A stretch of DNA of 60,228 nucleotides, from contig NZ_PDNW01000022.1 of assembly GCF_002849655.1 (NCBI RefSeq), positions 1-60,228 on the forward strand, written 5' to 3'. Made by a program: the position numbers and the translations under genes. The first letter of the stretch is position 1. Each line of letters starts with the position of its first letter. Below are positions 52,317 through 60,228 of the stretch, piece after piece. The notes beneath the pieces were generated by a model. It worked only from the letters and a program-made list of their open reading frames with translations, had not been told where the DNA came from and did not search any database. Origin of the DNA: Pollutimonas subterranea. Its GTDB lineage: Bacteria > Pseudomonadota > Gammaproteobacteria > Burkholderiales > Burkholderiaceae_B.

Positions 52317-52586
52317 GGCGAGCTTGCCAAAGGGATTATTTGCCAAAATACCCGGGTAAGGTTAGTAAAAGCTGGCTAGCAATAGCCGCAAGTATCAATA
52401 GCAAGAATTGTCGCAAGACCCGCTCTTTTACGTTTTTCGTGTCTGGCGGTTTTTGCGCAAACCGCCTGAGGCTCCCTTAGTGTTCGACATCATGTCGAGC
52501 CTATCGCAGCAGGCGTCTCATTCAAATTATGCAAATCGGGTACGCAAGTGCCCTATGCATAAAAAGTCACAGGATGCGTAAAGGTC

Positions 52587-52964
52587 ATGCCAACCATTAG
52601 CCAACTCGTGCGCAAGCCGCGCGAAGTCTCCCGCGAGAACAGCAAGAGCCCCGCGCTCGAAAACTGCCCTCAGCGTCGTGGTGTTTGCACACGCGTGTAC
52701 ACCACAACCCCTAAAAAACCTAACTCGGCTTTGCGTAAAGTCGCCAAGGTGCGTCTTACCAACGGTTTCGAAGTCATTTCGTACATCGGCGGTGAAGGCC
52801 ACAACCTGCAAGAACACTCGGTCGTTCTTGTGCGCGGTGGTCGTGTCAAAGACTTGCCTGGTGTTCGTTACCACATCGTTCGCGGTTCGCTCGACTTGCA
52901 AGGTGTTAAAGACCGCAAGCAATCGCGTTCCAAGTACGGTGCAAAACGCCCGAAAAAAGCCTAA
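52587..52964 (+). CDS. rpsL: 30S ribosomal protein S12 (125 aa)
   Basis: It is the decoding-centre protein. [20 protein letters not shown] starts the family sequence; [20 protein letters not shown] carries the Lys43 region and [15 protein letters not shown] the Lys88 region, both like the streptomycin-sensitive form. First gene of the str operon. Confidence 0.98.
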   Translation: MPTISQLVRKPREVSRENSKSPALENCPQRRGVCTRVYTTTPKKPNSALRKVAKVRLTNGFEVISYIGGEGHNLQEHSVVLVRGGRVKDLPGVRYHIVRGSLDLQGVKDRKQSRSKYGAKRPKKA

Positions 52965-53102
52965 GTTTTTCCATAGTCCAGCCCGTCTGGTCGTATCAGT
53001 GCAGCCATGGGCATGAGCCCATAGCATGTAAGTGACCCTTTCCAATAAAGTGGTCGTGGCCGTTTAAAAACGGTTCAACTGAACTGTCACAAGGAAGTTA
53101 AA

Positions 53103-53573
53103 ATGCCTCGTCGTCGCGAAGTCCCCAAACGTGAGATTCTCCCCGATCCAAAATTCGGCAGCGTAGAGCTCGCCAAATTCATGAACGTTGTTATGTTGGC
53201 TGGTAAAAAAGCAGTAGCCGAACGTATTATCTACGGCGCTTTTGAACAGATTCAGGCTAAAACTGGCAAAGAGCCCATCGAGGTTTTCAATCTCGCCATC
53301 AACAACATCAAGCCCCTCGTTGAAGTGAAAAGCCGCCGTGTCGGTGGTGCAAACTATCAAGTGCCGGTTGAAGTGCGCCCTGTGCGCCGCCTGGCACTGG
53401 CCATGCGCTGGTTGCGTGAAGCAGCCAAGAAGCGTGGCGAAAAATCGATGGATCTGCGCCTGGCCGGTGAATTGCTTGACGCCTCCGAGGGTCGCGGTGG
53501 AGCAATGAAGAAGCGTGAAGACACGCACAAGATGGCAGAGGCCAACAAGGCGTTCAGCCATTTCCGCTGGTAA
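53103..53573 (+). CDS. rpsG: 30S ribosomal protein S7 (156 aa)
   Basis: It nucleates assembly of the small-subunit head. [20 protein letters not shown] and the C-terminal [19 protein letters not shown] match over the full length. An AAGGAAG site precedes the ATG. fusA follows after 18 bp. Confidence 0.98.
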   Translation: MPRRREVPKREILPDPKFGSVELAKFMNVVMLAGKKAVAERIIYGAFEQIQAKTGKEPIEVFNLAINNIKPLVEVKSRRVGGANYQVPVEVRPVRRLALAMRWLREAAKKRGEKSMDLRLAGELLDASEGRGGAMKKREDTHKMAEANKAFSHFRW

Positions 53574-53591
53574 TCTAAGGACATTTTTATT

Positions 53592-55694
53592 ATGGCCCGC
53601 AAAACCCCCATTTCGCGCTATCGCAATATTGGTATTTCCGCGCATATCGACGCAGGGAAAACCACAACGACAGAGCGCATCCTGTTCTACACCGGCGTCA
53701 ACCACAAAATTGGCGAAACCCATGAAGGCTCCGCCACCATGGACTGGATGGAACAAGAGCAAGAGCGCGGCATCACGATTACTTCGGCTGCCACGACAGC
53801 TTTCTGGCGCGGTATGGCCGGCGAGTACCCCGAGCACCGCATCAACATCATCGACACCCCCGGACACGTCGACTTCACGATCGAAGTTGAACGCTCCATG
53901 CGCGTGCTCGATGGCGCCTGCATGGTGTATTGCGCTGTAGGCGGCGTTCAGCCCCAGTCGGAAACGGTATGGCGCCAGGCGAACAAGTACGGTGTGCCAC
54001 GCCTGGCGTTCATCAACAAGATGGACCGTACCGGCGCGAACTTCTTCAAGGTCTACGACCAGCTCAAGCTGCGTCTTAAGGCTAACCCCGTGCCTATCGT
54101 CATTCCTATCGGCGCCGAAGACACCTTCACGGGTGTGGTCGACCTCGTCAAAATGAAAGCAATCATTTGGGATGAAGCCAGCCAAGGCATGAAGTTCGAA
54201 TACATGGATATTCCGGCCGAGTTGGCTGACGACGCTGCCGAATGGCACGAAAAGCTGGTTGAATCAGCAGCCGAAGCCAATGAAGAGCTCATGAACAAGT
54301 ACCTGGAAACAGGCGCTTTGACCGAAGCCGAAATCAATCTTGGCATCCGTACGCGCACCATCGCTGGTGAAATCCAGCCTATGTTGTGCGGTACGGCGTT
54401 CAAGAACAAAGGCGTTCAGCGCATGCTTGACGCCGTCATCGACTACCTGCCCGCACCGACGGATATTCCTCCTGTCCAGGGCACAGACGATGAAGGCAAT
54501 ATTGTTCATCTGCCTGCTGACGACAATGCCAAGTTCTCCGCACTGGCGTTCAAGTTGATGAGTGATCCGTTCGTGGGTCAGTTGACCTTCGTTCGTGTGT
54601 ATTCAGGCGTCCTCAAGTCCGGCGAAACGGTCTACAACCCTTTCAAGGGTAAAAAAGAGCGTATTGGCCGTATTTTGCAGATGCACGCAAACAACCGTGC
54701 TGAAATCAAAGAAGTTCTGGCAGGTGACATCGCCGCCGTGGTGGGTCTGAAAGACGTGACCACTGGCGAAACGCTTTGCGATCTCGACGAGCACATCCTG
54801 CTTGAACGCATGGTGTTTCCGGAACCCGTGATCTCGCAGGCTGTCGAACCCAAGACTAAACCCGACCAGGAAAAAATGGGCATTGCGCTGTCGCGTCTTG
54901 CACAGGAAGATCCTTCGTTTCGCGTACGCACTGACGAAGAATCCGGCCAAACCATTATTTCGGGTATGGGCGAGCTTCACCTGGAAGTGCTGGTTGACCG
55001 CATGCGCCGTGAATTCGGCGTTGAAGCCAACGTAGGTAAGCCACAAGTGGCCTACCGCGAGACGATTCGCAAAACTTGCGAAGAAATCGAAGGCAAGTTC
55101 GTCAAGCAGTCGGGCGGTCGCGGCCAGTATGGTCACGTTGTCCTGAAGCTCGAGCCCCTTCCTCCAGGCGGTGGTTACGAGTTCGTCGACGCCATCAAGG
55201 GCGGTGTGGTTCCTCGCGAATACATCCCTGCGGTTGACAAGGGTATTCAGGAAACCTTGCCAGCGGGCGTCGTTGCCGGCTACCCGGTCGTCGATGTCAA
55301 GGTTACGTTGTTCTTTGGTTCGTACCACGACGTTGACTCGAACGAAAACGCGTTCCGTATGGCTGCCTCCATGGCATTCAAAGACGGCATGCGCAAGGCT
55401 AGCCCAGTATTGCTCGAACCCATGATGGCTGTTGAAGTCGAAACACCTGAAGATTATGCCGGTAACGTGATGGGCGATCTGTCCTCGCGTCGCGGCATGG
55501 TCCAGGGTATGGACGACATCGTAGGCGGTGGCAAGATCATCAAGGCAGAAGTGCCTCTAGCCGAGATGTTCGGTTACTCGACTACTTTGCGTTCACAAAC
55601 GCAAGGCCGGGCAACCTACACCATGGAGTTCAAGCACTACGCCGAAGCTCCGAAAAACGTTGCTGACGAAGTGATTACCGCTCGCGGTAAGTAA
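53592..55694 (+). CDS. fusA: Elongation factor G (700 aa)
   Basis: It is the ribosomal translocation GTPase. [19 protein letters not shown] (P-loop), [20 protein letters not shown] and [10 protein letters not shown] are the G motifs; domains II-V follow with the usual length. Third gene of the str operon, leading into tuf. Confidence 0.98.
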   Translation: MARKTPISRYRNIGISAHIDAGKTTTTERILFYTGVNHKIGETHEGSATMDWMEQEQERGITITSAATTAFWRGMAGEYPEHRINIIDTPGHVDFTIEVERSMRVLDGACMVYCAVGGVQPQSETVWRQANKYGVPRLAFINKMDRTGANFFKVYDQLKLRLKANPVPIVIPIGAEDTFTGVVDLVKMKAIIWDEASQGMKFEYMDIPAELADDAAEWHEKLVESAAEANEELMNKYLETGALTEAEINLGIRTRTIAGEIQPMLCGTAFKNKGVQRMLDAVIDYLPAPTDIPPVQGTDDEGNIVHLPADDNAKFSALAFKLMSDPFVGQLTFVRVYSGVLKSGETVYNPFKGKKERIGRILQMHANNRAEIKEVLAGDIAAVVGLKDVTTGETLCDLDEHILLERMVFPEPVISQAVEPKTKPDQEKMGIALSRLAQEDPSFRVRTDEESGQTIISGMGELHLEVLVDRMRREFGVEANVGKPQVAYRETIRKTCEEIEGKFVKQSGGRGQYGHVVLKLEPLPPGGGYEFVDAIKGGVVPREYIPAVDKGIQETLPAGVVAGYPVVDVKVTLFFGSYHDVDSNENAFRMAASMAFKDGMRKASPVLLEPMMAVEVETPEDYAGNVMGDLSSRRGMVQGMDDIVGGGKIIKAEVPLAEMFGYSTTLRSQTQGRATYTMEFKHYAEAPKNVADEVITARGK

Positions 55695-55703
55695 TATACA
55701 GGT

Positions 55704-55729
55704 CCTGCCCATCTTGTATGGTGGGCAGG
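55704..55729 (+). terminator. Hairpin between fusA and tuf copy 2
   Basis: CCTGCCC...GGGCAGG, then GAAAATTTTTG. The 7-bp stem is short and the T-run lies some bases away, so partial termination or an mRNA processing site is more likely. Confidence 0.4.
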
Positions 55730-55769
55730 GAAAATTTTTGTTTCCTTGAAAACATTGATGGATTAAATC

Positions 55770-56960
<1,191 letters not shown>

Positions 56961-56973
56961 TATTGCTAGCGTG

Positions 56974-56997
56974 GGCAGGAGCGGTATTGCTCCTGCC
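56974..56997 (+). terminator. Hairpin between tuf copy 2 and rpsJ
   Basis: GGCAGGAGC-GGTATT-GCTCCTGCC is a perfect 9-bp stem, followed by a TTATTCGTTCTTT tract. It may attenuate read-through into rpsJ. Confidence 0.5.
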
Positions 56998-57020
56998 TTA
57001 TTCGTTCTTTAGGAATTCCC

Positions 57021-57332
57021 ATGAAAAACCAGAAAATCCGCATCCGTTTAAAAGCGTTTGACTACAAGCTTATCGACCAATCGGCCGCCGAAATTGTTGA
57101 AACCGCCAAGCGCACGGGCGCGGTAGTGCGTGGTCCAGTACCTCTGCCTACACGTATTCGTCGCTATGACGTATTGCGTTCGCCTCACGTCAACAAGACG
57201 TCGCGCGACCAGTTCGAAATGCGCACGCATCAGCGTCTTATGGACATCGTGGATCCAACCGATAAAACTGTTGACGCACTGATGCGCCTGGACCTGCCCG
57301 CAGGTGTAGACGTCGAAATCGCTTTGCAGTAA
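57021..57332 (+). CDS. rpsJ: 30S ribosomal protein S10 / NusE (103 aa)
   Basis: It is a ribosomal head protein that also joins NusB in antitermination. [40 protein letters not shown] and the C-terminal [14 protein letters not shown] match the family. It normally heads the S10 operon; here a strong terminator and an unrelated transporter follow instead of rplC. Confidence 0.98.
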   Translation: MKNQKIRIRLKAFDYKLIDQSAAEIVETAKRTGAVVRGPVPLPTRIRRYDVLRSPHVNKTSRDQFEMRTHQRLMDIVDPTDKTVDALMRLDLPAGVDVEIALQ

Positions 57333-57361
57333 TCTGTACGCCGCGCCTATGGCGCAGTATG

Positions 57362-57398
57362 TAAAAAACGCCATGCACGATGCATGGCGTTTTTTTTC
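57362..57398 (+). terminator. Intrinsic terminator after rpsJ
   Basis: AAAAAACGCCATGCA-CGA-TGCATGGCGTTTTTTTT is a near-perfect 15-bp stem with a long U-run, 30 bp after the rpsJ stop. Confidence 0.95.
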
Positions 57399-57508
57399 CG
57401 CGCAGCGGCAAGCGCGGGGGCTTTTTTTGCCGCCGGGCCGCCCCTAGGCAAAAGGCGCCCCCACGGGGGGCAGCGCCGCCGCGCAGCGGCAAGCGTGGGG
57501 GCTTTTTT
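57398..57508. repeat. Direct GC-rich repeats ending in T-runs, before the osmoprotectant operon
   Basis: CCGCGCAGCGGCAAGCG(C/T)GGGGGCTTTTTT occurs at 57398-57427 and 57479-57508. Between them lies GGCGCCCCCACGGGGGGCAGCGCC, able to pair with the repeats. Such GGGGGCAGCGCCGC-type intergenic repeats are, to my knowledge, common in Alcaligenaceae genomes. They may act as extra terminators. Confidence 0.7.
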
Positions 57509-57521
57509 GGAGAGCATCGTC

Positions 57522-59441
57522 ATGAAGCAACTGCTCATTTCCCTTGGCTGCATGGTGCTGCTACTGGCAGGCCTGGCACCCGGGCAGGCCGCGGCGGCAA
57601 GCTGCAATAACGGCCAGGTCATCAAGCTGGCCGACCAGACCTGGGAAAGCGCAAGCTTCACGACCCACGTCATCCGGAAGTTGCTTTCCGACGGCTATCA
57701 ATGCCAGACCGAGATCGTGCCCGGTACGCCGGCCGCCACGGAATCCGCACTGGCGCAGAACGACCTGCAGATCATCGCCGAGCAATGGTCAGGGCGCTCG
57801 CCAATTATCGAGGACGGGATCAAGGCCGGTGCCGTGCAGGTCGTGGGCGACACCTTGGCCGGTGGAGCCGTCCAGGGCTGGTACGTACCGGATTACCTTG
57901 TGCACGGGGACGCCGCACGCGGCATCGAACCTTTGGCTCCCAAGCTCAGGAGCTGGGAAGACCTACCGCAATACAAGTCGCTGTTCACGGACCCCGAGGT
58001 TCCCGGGAAAGGTCGTTTCCTCAACTGTCCAGCCGGATGGGTATGTGAGCAAACCAACAGTCGCCTGCTTGCCTTGCATGGGCTCGAAAGTGACTACACG
58101 AATTTTCGCGCCGGCACGGGTGCCGCGCTGGACTCCGCCATCAGCTCTGCCTACGATCAGGGTAAGCCCATTCTGTTCTATTACTGGCAGCCAGCGGGGC
58201 TGATGGCGAAGTATAAATTCCATCGGATAGAGCTGGGGCCCTTCAACAAAGCATGCTGGGACACAATCGTAAGCGGTGAAGGCGAATTGTGTCCTTCGGA
58301 TTTTCTTGTGGCCAAACTGGGCGTAGCGGTTTCACAGCCCTTCGCGCAGCAAAATCCCGACTTGATCGCGTTGTTCGAACGCCTGCAGTTTCAGCCGGCC
58401 CTGTTGAACGGAATGATATTGCTCATGACCGAGCAGCGCTTGTCCGGCGAGGCGGCGGCAGATCAATTTCTCCGTTTGCATCCAGAAGTATGGCGCGAAT
58501 GGGTGCCGGATTCAGTTGCGGAGCGCATCATCACTGCCTTGGGAATTGATACCGCATCCGCAGCGGACCACTCCATATTTCCAGAGTGGTCTGGCGCGGA
58601 TTTCGTGAACCGACAACTCATGACGGTGGTCAAGTCGTATGGGGAAAGTTTTCGGCGCTTAAGCGATTTCATGCTGACGGCAGTGTTGTTGCCTGTGGAG
58701 CGGGGGCTGCAGGCCTTGCCTCCCTGGGCGTTTCTGGCATTGGTTGCCGCCTTGTCCTGGCATGCAACGCGCAAGCCTGTTGCCACCGTCCTGTATGTGG
58801 CGTGCCTGTACCTGATTGGAGCGGTAGGACTTTGGGACAAGTTGATCCAGACGTTCTCGCTGGTCCTGGTGTCCACGGTGATCTCCATCATTCTTGGCAT
58901 CCCGGTTGGGATACTGGCCGCGCGAAGCCGCATCCTGCGATCCGTGCTCACGCCTGTATTGGATGTCATGCAAACCTTGCCCAGTTTCGTGTACTTGATA
59001 CCTGTGTTGATGCTGTTTGGCCTGGGAAAGGTTCCCGCGCTGTTCGCCACTATCGTCTATGCGGTGCCGCCACTCATACGCTTGACCATACTCGGCTTGC
59101 GGCAAGTCGATCCGACCATCATGGAAGCCGCGCAAGCTTTTGGCGTAACGCGCTGGCAGATGTTGACGAGAGTGACGCTGCCGCTGGCGCGTCCCAGCAT
59201 CATGGCAGGCATCAACCAGGCCACCATGATGGCCTTGGCAATGGTCGTGGTGGCATCCATGATCGGCGCCCGGGGCCTCGGTGAGGATGTACTCGCCGGT
59301 ATCCAGACGTTGGATGTCGGGCGCGGGTTGCAGGCCGGCGTGGCCATCGTCATCCTGGCTATCGTGATCGATCGAATTACCCAGGCATATGGCCAGCCGC
59401 GCCGCCGCAGGCGACGCTTCGAGCGCAAGGAGAAGTCCTGA
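57522..59441 (+). CDS. Glycine betaine/choline-type ABC transporter, fused binding protein and permease (639 aa)
   Basis: It imports osmoprotectants or related quaternary amines. A signal peptide (MKQLLISLGCMVLLLAGLAP, AAAA) leads into an OpuAC/ProX-like binding domain to about residue 330. A ProW-type permease follows from about residue 380, with the EAA loop MEAAQAFGVTRWQMLTRVTL and MALAMVVVASMIGARGLGED. ATG 57522 has GGAGAG before it; the longer frame from 57384 runs through the repeat region. Its TGA overlaps the ATPase start (TGATG). Confidence 0.9.
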   Translation: MKQLLISLGCMVLLLAGLAPGQAAAASCNNGQVIKLADQTWESASFTTHVIRKLLSDGYQCQTEIVPGTPAATESALAQNDLQIIAEQWSGRSPIIEDGIKAGAVQVVGDTLAGGAVQGWYVPDYLVHGDAARGIEPLAPKLRSWEDLPQYKSLFTDPEVPGKGRFLNCPAGWVCEQTNSRLLALHGLESDYTNFRAGTGAALDSAISSAYDQGKPILFYYWQPAGLMAKYKFHRIELGPFNKACWDTIVSGEGELCPSDFLVAKLGVAVSQPFAQQNPDLIALFERLQFQPALLNGMILLMTEQRLSGEAAADQFLRLHPEVWREWVPDSVAERIITALGIDTASAADHSIFPEWSGADFVNRQLMTVVKSYGESFRRLSDFMLTAVLLPVERGLQALPPWAFLALVAALSWHATRKPVATVLYVACLYLIGAVGLWDKLIQTFSLVLVSTVISIILGIPVGILAARSRILRSVLTPVLDVMQTLPSFVYLIPVLMLFGLGKVPALFATIVYAVPPLIRLTILGLRQVDPTIMEAAQAFGVTRWQMLTRVTLPLARPSIMAGINQATMMALAMVVVASMIGARGLGEDVLAGIQTLDVGRGLQAGVAIVILAIVIDRITQAYGQPRRRRRRFERKEKS

Positions 59442-60103
59442 TGTCGGACGTTAAAATTCAGATATGCGATGTGTACAAGGTATTCGGAGATCGCCCCGAG
59501 CGTGCGGTGGAACTGTTGCGGCAGGGCGCCGACAAGGCGACAGTGCAGGCGCAAACACGATGCAATGTGGGTCTGGCCGGTGTGAGCGTCGATATACCGA
59601 CCGGGCAGATAACCTGCATCATGGGCTTGTCCGGCTCCGGAAAATCAACCCTGGTGCGTCACCTGAATCGACTGATCGATCCATCGGCAGGCGAAATACT
59701 GGTGGATGGCCGCGATATCCTCAAGCTCAGCATGCCCGATTTACGCCAGCTGCGCCGCCACAGCATCAGCATGGTGTTCCAGGGCTTCGGATTGCTCCCG
59801 CATATCAACGTCATCGACAACGTCGCGTTCGGTCTCTCGGTACGCGGCGAAAAAAAAGCGCTGGCACGGGACACGGCCTTGAAATGGCTGGACAGAGTAG
59901 GCCTGTCTGAATACGCCGCCAGTTATCCGGACGAGTTGTCGGGCGGCATGCGTCAACGGGTGGGCTTGGCCAGGGCACTGGCCATCGATGCCGAGGTATT
60001 GCTTATGGACGAGGCTTTCTCGGCACTGGATCCCCTGATCCGGTATGAAATGCAGGACCAGTTACTGGCGCTGCAACAGCGGCTCAAGAAAACCATTGTG
60101 TTT
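59441..60103 (+). pseudogene. Glycine betaine ABC transporter ATPase, ProV-like, truncated by IS3-family element
   Basis: Walker A (GLSGSGKSTLVRHLNRLIDP), the Q-loop region (SMVFQGFGLLPHINVIDNVA), the signature ELSGGMRQRVGLARAL and Walker B LLMDEAFSALDPL are intact. At codon 221, just after KKTIVF, the frame leaves the family sequence where THDLDEA with the H-loop histidine should follow. Thirteen foreign codons come before a stop at 60136. The ATPase should be inactive, and the upstream fused transporter then lacks its own motor. Confidence 0.85.
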
Positions 60104-60228
60104 AAAGTGGACCCTGGAATCGAGACAGCGCTTTAAGCTGTAGTCCGAGGAGGATTACAAGGTGGTCGAAGTCAGGAAACGCAAGGTTCACAGCGCAGAA
60201 TTCAAGGCCAAGGTCGGGATGGAAGCGG
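60104..60228 (+). mobile_element. IS3-family insertion sequence, left end (partial)
   Basis: The break in the proV-like frame at about 60104-60108 is followed by AAAGTGGACCCTGGAATC, a plausible terminal repeat, and by an OrfA start. The rest lies beyond the window. The exact first base and target duplication cannot be fixed from one end. Confidence 0.75.
60162..60228 (+). CDS. IS3-family transposase OrfA, N-terminus (partial)
   Basis: GTG 60162 follows AGGAGG with a 7-base gap. The peptide VEVRKRKVHSAEFKAKVGME fits the HTH start of IS3-family OrfA proteins (KRKxxSAEFKAKVALEAL). The window ends after 22 codons. Confidence 0.75.
   Translation, partial: MVEVRKRKVHSAEFKAKVGMEA

Overview
The window looks like the replication-origin-proximal part of a betaproteobacterial (Burkholderiales, probably Alcaligenaceae, Bordetella/Achromobacter/Pusillimonas-like) chromosome. 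The reasons are the gene sets dnaA-dnaN-gyrB, rpmH-rnpA-yidD-yidC, mnmE, mnmG-rsmG-parA-parB, tRNA-tuf-secE-nusG-rplKAJL-rpoBC and rpsL-rpsG-fusA-tuf-rpsJ, with protein lengths and sequences typical of that group. This placement is from memory of the families; no search was run. Both window edges lie inside insertion sequences (an IS21-family end on the left, an IS3-family start on the right), as expected for a contig that breaks at repeated elements.

Region 1-9874 is one end of a Tn7-like transposon. It carries a leftward operon tnsA-tnsB-tnsC-tniQ-tniQ plus a small membrane protein, the same gene order as the AbaR/Tn6022-type tniC-A-B-D-E set. A Ner-like repressor, a candidate small RNA and another tiny membrane protein lie near the transposon end. 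Cargo visible at the left is an orphan ParS/MbcA-type antitoxin domain, an unrecognised 212-residue protein and the first 64 codons of a type I restriction gene (hsdR) cut by the IS21-family element. The element ends in three ~20 bp repeats and a TGT terminus that abuts the gyrB stop codon, so the 3' end of gyrB appears to be its attachment site.

Region 9875-22123 is core: gyrB, dnaN and dnaA run left; rpmH, rnpA, yidD, yidC, a catalase with an OxyR-like site and mnmE run right, with a DUF421 membrane protein and a YciI-like protein between them on the minus strand. Directly after mnmE an IS630 remnant and a large 2OG-Fe(II) oxygenase form a small accessory patch. Next come an orphan ParD-like antitoxin preceded by ten copies of an 8-bp repeat and a leftward, Fur-box-controlled FecBCDE-like iron-siderophore importer.

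Region 29.2-34.0 kb is the probable origin and partition region. Two paralogous modules, one on each side of a metallophosphoesterase/PaiB gene pair, each hold two inverted perfect DnaA boxes exactly 180 bp apart, followed by a DnaA-trio-like and AT-rich stretch. A 1-kb gene-free stretch upstream of mnmG holds another DnaA box and five parS sites, next to the parAB genes that would use them. Genes to the right run almost entirely rightward, consistent with a fork leaving this region.

Region 34.0-57.4 kb holds mnmG-rsmG-parA-parB, tRNA-Tyr/Gly/Thr-tuf, tRNA-Trp, secE-nusG, the ribosomal stalk genes, rpoBC and the str operon. rpsJ ends at a strong terminator instead of running on into the S10 operon. 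It is followed by a fused ProX-ProW osmoprotectant transporter gene and a proV-like ATPase gene that an IS3-family element cuts at codon 221.
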